Shown: piece after piece, positions 16,615-25,415 of the stretch
Layout: every line of letters starts with the position of its first letter
How positions within the stretch are numbered: position 1 is the stretch's first letter
Origin: Nibricoccus aquaticus
GTDB taxonomy: Bacteria; Verrucomicrobiota; Verrucomicrobiia; Opitutales; Opitutaceae
Reading direction: 5' to 3'
Assembly: GCF_002310495.1 (NCBI RefSeq)
Contig: NZ_CP023344.1
Span: forward strand, 2,559,501-2,623,500
Length of the DNA stretch: 64,000 nucleotides
The notes under the pieces: model-generated
Database searches by the model: none
What the model saw: the letters and a program-made list of their open reading frames with translations, nothing else
What the model was told of the DNA's origin: nothing
Translations under genes and position numbers: made by a program

Positions 16615-17517
16615 CTACCTTCGGAGGGCGTTTGGCGGGCGGTGATCCTCGGAGGGCGTTGGGAGGATGGGGCGGAGGCGGGCGCGTTCGGCAGTGAAGG
16701 CGTGGCCGAGCATGCGTTCGCCGCGGGCGGCGAACCAGGCGGGGTCGTCGGTCGTGGCGAAGCGGCGGGAGCCGTGGCGGGTGAGTTTCGATTCGTGCTC
16801 GGGGTGACGAGCGAGCCAGTCGGCGAAGCGGGTGGCGACGAGGGCACCCTGATCGAGAATCTCGATACCGGGCGGAATCAGGCGGCGCAGGGCGGGCAGC
16901 AAGAGGGGGAAATGGGTGCAGCCGAGGAGAATTCGTTGAGGCGGCTCGGGGCGTTCAAGCACGGGCGTGAGGGCGCGTTGGAGGAAAAATTCGGCGCCGG
17001 GGCCGCTGAGTTCACCGGCTTCCACGAGCGGGACCCAGAGCGGACAGGCTTGCTGGATGAGGGTGAGGCTGGGCGCGAGTTTGCGCAGCTCGATGCCGTA
17101 GGAGTCGGAGGTGACGGTGCTCTCAGTGGCGAGGACGGCGACGGTGCCGCTGGCAGAGGATGGCGGTGTTTCTCCGGGAATGGTGCCGGGTGGCAGGCCG
17201 ATCAATGCCTCGACGGACGGGCGGACGACGCCGAGCACGCGGTGGTGGGGGCGGTGACGCGGCAGGTGGAGTTGCTGGATGTTGCGGAGGGCGCGCGCGG
17301 AGGACGTGTTGCAGGCGAGGATGACGGTGGTGCAGCCCTGCTCGAAAAGCCATTCGACGGATTCGAGCGTGAAGTCGTTGATCACATCCGGGCTGCGAGC
17401 GCCGTAGGGGGCGCGGGCGCTGTCGGCGAGGAAAAGGTAGTCGTAGGCGGGCAGCGCCTCGAACAAGGAGTTGAGCACGGTGAGGCCGCCGAAGCCGGAA
17501 TCAAAAACGCCGATCAT
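16615..17517 (-). CDS. murI: Glutamate racemase
   Basis: Interconverts L- and D-glutamate for peptidoglycan precursors. The 300-residue protein carries the two-base catalytic set: FDSGFGG with Asp6 near the start, Cys69 in ACNTSSA and Cys200 in GCTHFP. The ATG at 17517 (MIGVFDSGFGGL) is the obvious start because the family motif begins at residue 5; the longer in-frame extension is arginine/proline-rich noise. The TAG stop lies in the tail of a REP-like palindrome. The gene is upstream of the kinase on the same strand with 149 nt between them. Confidence 0.95.
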   Translation of the reverse strand: MIGVFDSGFGGLTVLNSLFEALPAYDYLFLADSARAPYGARSPDVINDFTLESVEWLFEQGCTTVILACNTSSARALRNIQQLHLPRHRPHHRVLGVVRPSVEALIGLPPGTIPGETPPSSASGTVAVLATESTVTSDSYGIELRKLAPSLTLIQQACPLWVPLVEAGELSGPGAEFFLQRALTPVLERPEPPQRILLGCTHFPLLLPALRRLIPPGIEILDQGALVATRFADWLARHPEHESKLTRHGSRRFATTDDPAWFAARGERMLGHAFTAERARLRPILPTPSEDHRPPNALRR

Positions 17518-17633
17518 GATGTGGGTGTTGGTTTCAACGAGTGTCCTGCGGGATGAGCTGAGCGATCCTGCGGGCGGGGGCAAGGCGGGCTTGGATGGCT
17601 TGCGGAATGGAGCGCGTGGCGTTTTGTGCGGGC

Positions 17634-18215
17634 ATGGCTTCATCCTCTCCCAAGATTCTCGCGTTTGCGGGCAGTGCACGGCGCGAGTCGCTGAATCGGA
17701 AATTACTCGCGGTGGCGGTGCAGGCGGTGCGCGACGCGGGTGCGGAGGTGACGCTCGTCGAGCTGAAGGATTTCGCGCTGCCGTTGTATGACGGCGATCT
17801 CGAAGACGCGCAGGGAATGCCGGCGGGGGCGGCGAAGCTGGTGGAGTTGATCAAGGCGCACGACGGGCTGCTGATCGCTTCACCCGAGTACAACTCGATG
17901 ATCACTCCGCTGCTGAAGAACGCGATCGATTGGTGTTCGCGAGCGGACGACGATCCGTTTCCGGGGAAAGTCGTGGCGGTGGTTTCGGCGTCGCCGGGCG
18001 CGCTGGGCGGGATCCGGTCGCTGAAGATGGCGCAGCAGTTGTTGCTGCATCTCGGGTGTCACGTGGTGCCGGGAAACACGATGCTGCCGCAGGCGCACAA
18101 GGCGTTTGGGGCGGACGGCGGGCTGGCGGAGGGACAGGAGCGGACGGTGAAGTCGGTGAAGGCGCTGGCCGGGGCGTTGGTGGAGACGGCGCGGAAGCTG
18201 AGCGGGAAAAGCTGA
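17634..18215 (+). CDS. NADPH-dependent FMN reductase family protein
   Basis: A 193-residue flavodoxin-like oxidoreductase. KILAFAGSARRESLNRKLL near the N-terminus is the FMN phosphate-binding loop, and SPEYNSMITPLLKNAIDW (about 88-105) is the family hallmark. PGALGGIRSL follows at the dimer/flavin interface. It probably reduces FMN, quinones or azo compounds in the cytosol; the substrate is unknown. The ATG at 17634 is used because the motif begins right after MASSSP. It is divergent from murI, with 116 nt between starts. Confidence 0.88.
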   Translation: MASSSPKILAFAGSARRESLNRKLLAVAVQAVRDAGAEVTLVELKDFALPLYDGDLEDAQGMPAGAAKLVELIKAHDGLLIASPEYNSMITPLLKNAIDWCSRADDDPFPGKVVAVVSASPGALGGIRSLKMAQQLLLHLGCHVVPGNTMLPQAHKAFGADGGLAEGQERTVKSVKALAGALVETARKLSGKS

Positions 18216-18270
18216 GCGAAGTGGCGTTGAGGGCCGGAGGGCTGGTGCGAAGAGGGTTGAAGCTTGTTGG

Positions 18271-18313
18271 AAAAAGAAAACGCACGAACCGGCCCGTGCG
18301 GGCGATTCGTGCG
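18271..18313 (-). terminator. Intrinsic terminator after the DUF5069 gene
   Basis: On the minus strand CGCACGAA and TTCGTGCG (18281-18313) form the base of an extended GC-rich stem, followed by TTTTCTTTTT (18271-18280). It lies about 56 nt after the DUF5069 stop codon. Confidence 0.75.
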
Positions 18314-18368
18314 TGGAGTTCTCTTATGCTGGCGGTGGTTTTGGCGGCGGTGTTGAGCGATGAATAGC

Positions 18369-18815
18369 TTACTTCAAGACGGCGGCGTGGAAGGCGGTCC
18401 AGTCATCGAGGGCGTTGAGCTCGGGGGCGGAGCCGACCACGGAGCCGTCGTCGGGATAGCCGGCGGCTTTGAGGATCGAGGCGCGGGTTTCGTCGTTGTG
18501 ATGGAAGCCGAGGATGGCGGTATTGAGTTTCTGGATGGAGGCGCGGCTGAGCTTCACGCCGGGCTGGGCTTTAACCCAGGCTTCGAACTCGGAGTAGGTG
18601 GGGCGTTTGTCGGTGACGAACTTGGTCAGGGCATCGGCATTGAGGCCGAGTCCGTTGATGACCATGGAGTCGTAGCCGCCACCGATGGCTGGATAACCGG
18701 CGGCGAGTTTACCGCGCGCGCCGAGGGAAACTTTTTGCCAGAGGCGGGGGAGGTGCAACACGCCGAGCGGGCCGGAGACGTGGCATGGAATCAGGGGAAT
18801 GAAGGTATCGCTCAT
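18369..18815 (-). CDS. DUF5069 domain protein
   Basis: A 148-residue soluble protein matching the DUF5069 pattern common in Verrucomicrobiota: an early LPRLWQKVSLGARGKL, then YDSMVINGLGL, the middle FEAWVKAQPG, and a C-terminal stretch that ends DDWTAFHAAVLK. There is no signal peptide or catalytic motif I can name. It is followed by a clear terminator and is probably monocistronic. The function is unknown. Confidence 0.8.
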   Translation of the reverse strand: MSDTFIPLIPCHVSGPLGVLHLPRLWQKVSLGARGKLAAGYPAIGGGYDSMVINGLGLNADALTKFVTDKRPTYSEFEAWVKAQPGVKLSRASIQKLNTAILGFHHNDETRASILKAAGYPDDGSVVGSAPELNALDDWTAFHAAVLK

Positions 18816-19031
18816 GGGTTTTTATTTAGGACTGACACGCCGCGCGATGAAAGGAACCCGGGTCGCCCGCGGCGTGGCGAAGAGAGTTTTGGAAAAAGAG
18901 AAAACGCGTGGGGTGGAAGCGTGGGTGAAGATCGGGGCTTTTCAAGCGAGGCGAGGAGATTGACGGGAGGTGTGCAGCGGGAGTGAGACGGTTGCGGGAG
19001 AGTAGCGGCTTTCCGGGGATCGATGCTCAAC

Positions 19032-19056
19032 GGCCTCAGGCGAGCTGAGGCCCTAC
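19032..19056. repeat. REP-like palindrome at the luxR-type gene 3' end
   Basis: GGCCTCAG/CTGAGGCC with loop GCGAG (19032-19052), then CTAC. The CTA at 19053-19055 forms the TAG stop of the regulator gene, as at murI and trhO. Confidence 0.78.
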
Positions 19057-20198
19057 ATGAGGCGGACGGGGAGATTTTCCAGGGAGCGGTGGAGGGGGGC
19101 GAGTTTGCCGCGGCTGGTGATGCCGAGTTTGCGGAAGATGCTGCGCAGGTGGGTGCGCACGGTGCTTTCGCTGACGCCGAGTTTGCGGACGATCTCGGGG
19201 TTTTTGTGGCCGGCGGCGGCGAGGCGGGCGACTTCGCGTTCGGTGGCGGTGAGCTTGGAGAGCTCGGTGAGCGCGTGGGCGGACTCGTGGTGTTCGTGCG
19301 CGGGCCGGGAAAACTGGAGGACGAACGACGGCTGTAGGGAACGACCGGAGACGGGCTCGACGAGCTGGAGCGTGGCTTGGAGGCCGGGCTCGGAGGGGTG
19401 ATCGAGGCGGCGGATGGCCTGGAGCTGGGCGACCGTGTTGGTCTGGACGGCGGTTTCCCAGTCGGCCTTGAGGGCTTTGCAGGCGGCGCGCAGGTCGGGC
19501 GGGAGTTGCGGGGAGCGGCTGGTTTTGAGGGAGCGGGCGGCGGAGGCACCGAGACGCCAGACGGCAAGGGCTTCGCGAGCGGGGGTATTGATGTATTGGA
19601 TAGCGAGATCCCAATCGAGCGAGGCGATGGAGAGCGGGAGGGCGTGGACGGTGTGTTCGAGGGAGCGGTGGGCGGCGGCGTTTTTTTCGGAGGCGAGGAG
19701 GCGGTTGACGGCGGCGTTGACGAGCGGGTGGAGTTCACGGAGCAGGCGCATTTCCTTATTGGTGATGTCGCCTTGAGCCTCGGTGCGGATGAGGGAGAGC
19801 TGGCCGATGAACTCGCCGGTGTCGGACCAAAACATGAGGCCGGCGGAGTAGCGCCAGCCCTCGGGCTTCATGAATTGTTCGTAGAAGGGGAGTCCGGGGA
19901 GAGCTTCGGCGGGGAGGTCATCGCTCATGCGCATGACGGGCGCGCCGGGGTTTTTGGCGAGCAGCGGACCGAGGGGGGCGACGGCGTTGAGGCGGACGAA
20001 GTAGTTATCCGGGTCGGGGACGGAGAGCGTGGTGCGGAGGAAGACGGGCATGGTGCCGAGGCAGGGCAGGCCGACCAGCGTGTGGAAGACCGGCATGGCG
20101 GCGCGCAGGAGCTGGTTGGAGGCGAGCCAGACGTCGTTGGGGGTGACGGCGCGCTGGAGGGCGACGAGGGCGTTGAGCGTGGTTTCTGGATACGACAT
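19053..20198 (-). CDS. LuxR-type transcriptional regulator
   Basis: A 381-residue regulator. The C-terminal ~55 residues are a clear LuxR/FixJ helix-turn-helix (LTATEREVARLAAAGHKNPE, then SESTVRTHLRSIFRKLG). The N-terminal ~200 residues resemble a GAF-like sensor and the middle a PAS-like fold (DWDLAIQYINTPAREAL). No receiver domain is seen. The ATG at 20198 gives MSYPETTLNALVAL. It is divergent from the decapeptide-repeat gene with a perfect palindrome between them (20263-20282), so it probably controls that operon. The signal is unknown. Confidence 0.85.
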   Translation of the reverse strand: MSYPETTLNALVALQRAVTPNDVWLASNQLLRAAMPVFHTLVGLPCLGTMPVFLRTTLSVPDPDNYFVRLNAVAPLGPLLAKNPGAPVMRMSDDLPAEALPGLPFYEQFMKPEGWRYSAGLMFWSDTGEFIGQLSLIRTEAQGDITNKEMRLLRELHPLVNAAVNRLLASEKNAAAHRSLEHTVHALPLSIASLDWDLAIQYINTPAREALAVWRLGASAARSLKTSRSPQLPPDLRAACKALKADWETAVQTNTVAQLQAIRRLDHPSEPGLQATLQLVEPVSGRSLQPSFVLQFSRPAHEHHESAHALTELSKLTATEREVARLAAAGHKNPEIVRKLGVSESTVRTHLRSIFRKLGITSRGKLAPLHRSLENLPVRLM

Positions 20199-20262
20199 GC
20201 GACGGAAGGTGGTGCGGGTTGGTAGCAGGCCGTGTGCGGGCATCGACTTAAATCCCCGGCAA

Positions 20263-20282
20263 TATCGTCGGATCGGACGATA
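20263..20282. promoter_or_regulatory. Palindrome between divergent luxR-type gene and repeat-protein gene
   Basis: TATCGTCGGATCGGACGATA: 7-bp perfect arms around 6 nt. It sits 65 nt from the regulator start and 43 nt before the repeat-protein start. The -10-like TACAAT (20304-20309) lies just downstream. It is a candidate operator for the LuxR-type protein. Confidence 0.5.
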
Positions 20283-20325
20283 GGCGGTGCGCGGGGCAGG
20301 CGCTACAATCCGGCGAATTTCTTTC

Positions 20326-23300
20326 ATGAAAACCGCCCCACGCGCCCTCGTAGTCATTCCTCTTCTTGGCGCATTGATTGCCCCGCTTTCAGGGATCGCG
20401 CAGACGCCGAAGATTCCGAGCGTACCGTCCGCAGAGACGATTTCGAAGAACGCGGCGGCGGCTGAAAAAGCCGAGGCGGCGCAGAAAGCTGCCGAGAAGG
20501 CAGCGGCTGCCCAGAAGGCGGCAGATAAAGCGGAAGCGGCTAAGAAGGCGGCTGAAACGGCTGCTATCGCGCAGAGGTCCGCTGAGAAAGCCGCTATCGC
20601 ACAGAAAGCCGCGGAGACGGCCGTGATCGCGCAGAAATCTTCGGAGAAAGCGACAGAGGCACAAAAGGCTTCGGATAAAGCGACGGCGGCGCAGCAAGCG
20701 GCTGAAAAGGCAGCCGCTGCACAGAAGGCGGCAGAGACTGCGGCGAGCGCGCAAAAGTCGGCCGAGAAAGCGGCTGTTGCTCAGAAGTCCGCAGAGAGTG
20801 CGTTGATCGCGCAGAAATCAGCGGAAAAAGCTGCGGCTGCACAGAAGGCGATGGAAACGGCAGTCGTTGCGCAGAAGTCTGCGGAAAAGGCGGCGGGCGT
20901 GCAGAAGACTGCGGAGAAAGCCACGGCGGCTAGCGGTGCGACGGAGAAGGCGGCGGCGAGGCAGGCGGCGGTGGAGAAGTTGAACGCGGTCAGCAAAACG
21001 GCGACGCAGGCGGAGACGGCGCAGAAGGCGTCGGAGCGCGCGGCGAGTGCGGCTGCTGGAAAGACGGTGGCACCGGCTCCGGAAGTTGTCCGTATCCGGG
21101 CGTTGAATCAGCCGGCGGGAGCGAAAGGCAAAGACGGGGCGGCGACGCGGGAAATTGTTGTTACTGGAGAGCCGCGCAATCCGATCGCGGAGCGTGAGGC
21201 GAAGGAGGCGGCGGCGCGCGGGGCGGGCGATTTGGTGAAGGCTCCGGTGGTGAAGGAGTCTGTGGCGGACGAGGAGCGGCGGCTGGTGAAGGACACGGTG
21301 CGCGATGGGCTCGCGAATTTAGAAGTGGCGCCGGAAGTGGCCAGCAAACTAGCGGATGATTTTGTCGATCCCGATAAGGCGGAAGGAGCGAAGGATCGCG
21401 TCGGCGTAATCGCGGACGCATCTGTCGATTTGCAGCTGGTCGCGGTGAGCGATGAGAAACGGAAGGAGGTCATCGATGCGGTGAGCCGGAGCAAAGATCC
21501 TCAGGGGACGGCGGACGAGAAGGTGGGCGAGGCGGCGACGGAGGAAGTTTTTGGGAAGGATGTCGCAAAGCTGGTGCCGGGCGAGAAGCGCGGGCAGTTC
21601 CGTGAAGTTTTCAAGCGCCTCGCCGATGTGCGGGGAGGACTGGAGGTCATCGGTGGCGATCCGGATGATCCGGAGGTCGTGGCGGCGGTGAAGGAAGGAG
21701 CGGAGCGCGGAATCACGACGAAGGAGGAGTCGCGCGAGTTGTTTGAGCGCGCGGGGCAGAAGGTGCTGGATCGCCAGGGGTTTTCACCGGCAAAGGAGGG
21801 CGAGAGTTTTGATGCGCGTCTGGCGCGTCTGGCGAAAGAACAGGAGGCCGAGATGGCGGCGATCCGGGCGGCTCAAGCGGCGAAGGCGGCGGCTGCGGCG
21901 GCGAAGGCGAGATTGGGGAAAGGAACGCCGACGCTCGGGGACTCGATCACGCAGGGGGCGGCGGGCTCGTCGGCAGTGGGACGCAGTGTCTCGGTGCGCG
22001 TGGAGGTGGCGGTCGGTGGAGGCAAGGGCCGGACGAGCGGCGCGGGGAACGCGGCGCAAGGGACGGGCACGGACGCGTCGAGAACGACGGGGACCGGCGG
22101 GCGTTTTCAATCGGATCTGGCGAGCAGTCGTTTAGCGGCGGATACAGGCGGGACGTCTTCGGCGGCCAAGCCGACTACGGGACGGGCTGATGCGGCGCTG
22201 CCGGGCACGGCGACACCGCCCACGACCTCCGCGCCGACTGCGCCTGGGGCGCTGGAGCAGGGAACTGGCGTGAATGGCTCGCAGACGCCGGTAGCCAACG
22301 CTCCGACCGCGCCTGTGTCGGGCAGTGGGTCGGGAACGCCGAACTCGACGGTGAGTTCGCCGGCCAACGATATTGTGGTGGGTGGCGGTCAGGGGTCGTC
22401 TTTTGGCGGGCATTTCCAAAGCCCGGATGGGAACACGGGCGGCGATCTCACGTTTAATCCTGATGGTACGTTTTCGGGCACGGTCACGACGGTGACGCGG
22501 GATGCTTCGGGCAACATCACGAGCTCCACTCAAACCGGCATGGTGGGCACGTGGGGCGTCGATGCTAACGGCAACGTGGTCGTGACGAGCGCGACGACCA
22601 CGCCGTCGACCTCGTCGAATAACAACCAGAGCACGCCGCCTGCGTCGGGAAATCAGAGCAACGGTACAGGCACGAACAATGGCAATAGTTCCGAAACCAG
22701 CAGCGAGGATGATGACGACGATGACGATGATGATGACAAAGACGATCCGCCGCCGCCTGCTGACGAAACCAAGACCGAGGAAGCGCCTGCAGAGGAAACG
22801 ACTGAGGCGACGACTGAAGCGGCCACCACGCCGAACCCGATGGATATTGGCGGGGGCGATCCGTCGCAGCTTTTCATCAGCACGGGCGGCAAGCTCGGCG
22901 GGCAGGAAGCGCGGAGGCAGCAACGCGCGCTCGAACTCGCGGGCAGCGGCGGTGGTGCGGGCGGGCCGAATGCGACGGACAAAGGCTCGTCGGGTGTCTT
23001 GCTGACTCCGGAAGAGCAGGCGAATGCGGCGCGTCTGATCGGAGTGAAAACGGGCGGTGCGGTGACGAACCCGAATCCGCTCGATGGCGGCACGGTGACG
23101 ATCACGCAGCGTGATCTGGATGAACTTTATCTGCGCGGAAACGGTGGCGCGAAAGGACCGACCGACGCGACTCCACCCGCTCTGCCGCAAGATCCGAATA
23201 GTCCGCTGGGTGGTGTGCCGGGGATCGTCGCTCCGGGTGGTGGCACGCGCGTGAACGCGCAGGTGCCTGCGGCCGCGGTTCGTGTGGATGCGGACAAGGC

Positions 23301-23343
23301 GAAGGTGAATGTCGATGCGCAGATCAAGGAGAGCGTGAAATGA
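20326..23343 (+). CDS. Large exported decapeptide-repeat protein
   Basis: 1005 residues with a signal peptide (1-25, ending SGIAQ). From about residue 45 to 244 there are some 20 tandem copies of a 10-residue unit with consensus (A/S)AEKAAxAQK, predicted as a long charged alanine helix. Then come a helical globular part (~270-520), a Gly/Thr-rich linker, a beta-rich segment (GGHFQSPDG...GTWGVDANGNVVVTS, ~695-755), a run of ten Asp (~798-807) and a Pro/Gly-rich tail. I recognise no family. Its TGA overlaps the start of the beta-barrel gene (ATGA), so the two are co-translated. A surface or periplasm-spanning fibre is plausible but inferred. Confidence 0.8.
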   Translation: MKTAPRALVVIPLLGALIAPLSGIAQTPKIPSVPSAETISKNAAAAEKAEAAQKAAEKAAAAQKAADKAEAAKKAAETAAIAQRSAEKAAIAQKAAETAVIAQKSSEKATEAQKASDKATAAQQAAEKAAAAQKAAETAASAQKSAEKAAVAQKSAESALIAQKSAEKAAAAQKAMETAVVAQKSAEKAAGVQKTAEKATAASGATEKAAARQAAVEKLNAVSKTATQAETAQKASERAASAAAGKTVAPAPEVVRIRALNQPAGAKGKDGAATREIVVTGEPRNPIAEREAKEAAARGAGDLVKAPVVKESVADEERRLVKDTVRDGLANLEVAPEVASKLADDFVDPDKAEGAKDRVGVIADASVDLQLVAVSDEKRKEVIDAVSRSKDPQGTADEKVGEAATEEVFGKDVAKLVPGEKRGQFREVFKRLADVRGGLEVIGGDPDDPEVVAAVKEGAERGITTKEESRELFERAGQKVLDRQGFSPAKEGESFDARLARLAKEQEAEMAAIRAAQAAKAAAAAAKARLGKGTPTLGDSITQGAAGSSAVGRSVSVRVEVAVGGGKGRTSGAGNAAQGTGTDASRTTGTGGRFQSDLASSRLAADTGGTSSAAKPTTGRADAALPGTATPPTTSAPTAPGALEQGTGVNGSQTPVANAPTAPVSGSGSGTPNSTVSSPANDIVVGGGQGSSFGGHFQSPDGNTGGDLTFNPDGTFSGTVTTVTRDASGNITSSTQTGMVGTWGVDANGNVVVTSATTTPSTSSNNNQSTPPASGNQSNGTGTNNGNSSETSSEDDDDDDDDDDKDDPPPPADETKTEEAPAEETTEATTEAATTPNPMDIGGGDPSQLFISTGGKLGGQEARRQQRALELAGSGGGAGGPNATDKGSSGVLLTPEEQANAARLIGVKTGGAVTNPNPLDGGTVTITQRDLDELYLRGNGGAKGPTDATPPALPQDPNSPLGGVPGIVAPGGGTRVNAQVPAAAVRVDADKAKVNVDAQIKESVK
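20458..21058 (+). repeat. Tandem 30-bp coding repeats (decapeptide array)
   Basis: About 20 degenerate 30-bp units encode the AAEKAAAAQK-type repeats. The protein pattern is kept while synonymous positions vary (GCG/GCC/GCT, AAG/AAA), so the array is old and under protein-level selection rather than a recent expansion. The last four units are the most degenerate. Confidence 0.8.
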
Positions 23344-24293
23344 GTACCCTCTCTTTTTCGTCCCGCTTAGTTTTTCCACGCATGAAATCGTTCGGCGTAC
23401 TGCTCGTTCTCGCATCTCCGCTGAGCCTCTTGGCCCAGCCCGCGTCGTCTGCGGCGCTCGAAGCGCTGGGGCGTCAGGATCTGACGGGGCAAGGGACGTT
23501 TCATCGCATCGGGTTGATGCGTTTGCAGGAAGACACGGTCGCTGTGCTCGGAAAAATCAAGGAGCGTGTGAGCGGTCAGGTGCGCGCCAACACGATGCTC
23601 TTCGCCTCGGATAATATCTTCAACACGCCGGACGCGGAGGTCGCGGACCAGCAGCTCGCGGAGTTTATCGGCGCGAGCGTGAAGGTGAAATTTCTTGAAG
23701 AGCTGACGCTCAACACGAGCTACGACTTCGCGTTTTTTCGTCACAACGACGATGCGAACAGCGGCAGCGATTTCGACACGCGGACGTTTCGCCAGCAGCT
23801 CAACTATGAGACTTCGATCCTGGCGGGAAAAGTGGCGGTGGGGATTCCGCTGACGTGGCAGCACTCGCAGGTTTTCGCGGCGGGCGAGAACGATGCACTG
23901 GCGAAGACGTGGACGTATGGAAGCGGCGTGGAGCTGACGTGGTTTCGCAGCAGCCGGGTGCTGCCGACGTTTTCGTACAATTACTTTTTGTCCGACCCGA
24001 AGATCGGCGCGGGCAAACACAAACATGACTTCAACCTCGGCGTGACGTTCATCCCGCTGACGGGGACGCGGCTTTTTATCAGCCCGTCGGTCCAGTACAG
24101 CCACGAGGATTTCAAGAAGAGCGAGCGCACAGATGATGCGTGGACGCCGACGCTCGCGGTGAGCTGGGGCCCGCTGTCGTTTTTCGCGATCGACGCGGTG
24201 GCGAGTTATACGGATTCGCGGTCGAGCAACGCGGCGGCGGAGTTTGAGGCGCTCACGGGGACGCTGTTTGCGCGGTTGTTTTGGAAGTGGTGA
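23340..24293 (+). CDS. Outer-membrane beta-barrel protein paired with the repeat protein
   Basis: 317 residues, ATG overlapping the upstream stop (ATGA at 23340-23343). An internal Met at residue 15 (MKSFGVLLVLASPLSLLAQP) gives a better signal peptide and may be the true start (23382). The mature part is alternating amphipathic strands (LNTSYDFAFF, KVAVGIPLTWQHSQVF, VELTWFRSSRVLPTFSYNYF) and ends FARLFWKW, with an aromatic C-terminus as in BAM substrates. It is probably an outer-membrane porin or anchor for the repeat protein. Confidence 0.8.
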   Translation: MSTLSFSSRLVFPRMKSFGVLLVLASPLSLLAQPASSAALEALGRQDLTGQGTFHRIGLMRLQEDTVAVLGKIKERVSGQVRANTMLFASDNIFNTPDAEVADQQLAEFIGASVKVKFLEELTLNTSYDFAFFRHNDDANSGSDFDTRTFRQQLNYETSILAGKVAVGIPLTWQHSQVFAAGENDALAKTWTYGSGVELTWFRSSRVLPTFSYNYFLSDPKIGAGKHKHDFNLGVTFIPLTGTRLFISPSVQYSHEDFKKSERTDDAWTPTLAVSWGPLSFFAIDAVASYTDSRSSNAAAEFEALTGTLFARLFWKW

Positions 24294-24296
24294 GTG

Positions 24297-24450
24297 GAGC
24301 GTCCGCTGCGCGGCTAGGACGGCGCAGATATCTAGATCGTTGGTGAGCCGGCTCGATCCGTGGATCACGCCCGCGTAACCGCCACGACGACGCAATGAGT
24401 TTCGCATCAGCGAAGCGTTCAAGCAGACGGTACAAGCTTTGATGGGCGCG
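24297..24450 (-). pseudogene. Remnant of a MNT-type nucleotidyltransferase
   Basis: Read on the minus strand, one frame gives SLYRLLERFADAKL (about 24440-24399). After a frame change near 24375-24390 another frame gives GGYAGVIHGSSRLTNDLDIC. The latter holds the nucleotidyltransferase motif GS-x(6)-D-x-D. No frame is continuous, and the match ends just before the beta-barrel gene's stop, so the gene is both frameshifted and truncated. It sits directly downstream of its small partner gene, an arrangement seen in MNT toxin-antitoxin-like pairs. Confidence 0.6.
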
Positions 24451-24462
24451 ACCGGCTTCTCT

Positions 24463-24606
24463 CTAGGCTAGCATGAGTTCCAGCGCCGACTCGTGCCGCA
24501 ACGCGCGCTCTTGAGGAGTGAGCGCGAGATTGGAGTCGAGTAGGCTTAGATCGAAAGCTGCTCGGCGCGCTTCTTCGAGGGCGTCGTCGGGCTTTATGGT
24601 TTTCAC
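24463..24606 (-). CDS. Small partner protein of a decayed nucleotidyltransferase pair
   Basis: From a GTG at 24606 this encodes about 47 residues ending in the pattern AFDLSLLDSNLALTPQER with RHESALELML following. Proteins with this DLSLL...LTPEER...ALEL layout are commonly encoded just upstream of nucleotidyltransferase genes. A longer frame from a GTG at 24768 is open, but its first 54 residues look unrelated. Expression and function are uncertain because the downstream partner is broken. Confidence 0.45.
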   Translation of the reverse strand: MKTIKPDDALEEARRAAFDLSLLDSNLALTPQERALRHESALELMLA

Positions 24607-24791
24607 GCTGGGGAGCTCATGACCTTTTCCAACGATATTTTCGGCGAGCTCAGATTCGAGATGTGGAGGGGACCAGATGCTACCGCAGGCGCACGGGGTA
24701 TTCAATGCGAGCTGTACGCTCACGAATGAGAGGACGTTGAAGTAGGTGAAGGCGCTGGCAGTCTTCACGAGAGAGCGGGGCAGCTAGCTTC

Positions 24792-25415
24792 CTAAAAGTG
24801 CTCCAATGTTTCGTCAGAATTTATTCTGAATCTGCCGCCCGCTATCTGATGAACTAGCTTCAACGCATCCATGTAACTGCATGACGGGCCGCACCACCCC
24901 ATGATCGTGTTCGCCAAGATACCAATGGTCTTTGGACGATCCTCAATTCTCACGGAGGTTAGGGCGGTAACGGCAATGGACCCCCACCTAAGTGATCCGC
25001 TGAGCGATCTGATTTCGACCTGTGGGCGATCAAAATTTTGCGGCCGATCAAGGAAGCCACGCAGAGAATCGAATCGGTGCGCATATCCGCCGTCTGACAG
25101 AATTCGGGAAACGAGGGAATCGAAGCCTTTGTCGGCAGAAATGATAAATAGCTGAGATTTGGGATCTCTGCAGAAGAATAACCCTGCTTGGAACGCTAGC
25201 TGGAAATCGAGTGCATTGGGGCCGGTTGATGTGCATCTCCGGATGCGTACTCCACCCCGAAAAACGGGAGACATTTTATCGATCCATTGCTGCTCGTTTA
25301 CATTTTGATTTTTACCGCAGAAAATCACCAAATCCGCTGGAAAGTTTCTAGCGTTGTGGCTGTCCAGTCGATGGACGTTCTCGAAATCAACTAGCACGTA
25401 AGTAGGCGGGGTCAT
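24792..25415 (-). CDS. PIN-like domain protein (putative RNase)
   Basis: A 207-residue protein with a PIN/NYN-like fold signature: YVLVDFENVHRLD at the N-terminus (first acidic residues), GPNALDFQLAFQAG in the middle, and FIISADKGFDSLVSRI with further acidic residues. These acids would form the metal-dependent nuclease site. It is visibly less GC-rich than its flanks, which suggests recent acquisition. It lies 23 nt upstream of the long form of the small partner frame on the same strand. No antitoxin for the PIN protein itself is evident. Confidence 0.72.
   Translation of the reverse strand: MTPPTYVLVDFENVHRLDSHNARNFPADLVIFCGKNQNVNEQQWIDKMSPVFRGGVRIRRCTSTGPNALDFQLAFQAGLFFCRDPKSQLFIISADKGFDSLVSRILSDGGYAHRFDSLRGFLDRPQNFDRPQVEIRSLSGSLRWGSIAVTALTSVRIEDRPKTIGILANTIMGWCGPSCSYMDALKLVHQIAGGRFRINSDETLEHF

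Noticed and set aside
16467-16847. In-frame N-terminal extension of the chimeric kinase
   Set aside because: It runs over the murI 3' end and a REP-like palindrome and has no domain. The ATG at 16466 directly before the zinc ribbon is a better start.
20458-21058. CRISPR-like array
   Set aside because: The 30-bp periodicity is contiguous without spacers and encodes a protein repeat. No CRISPR array or cas gene was found anywhere in the window.
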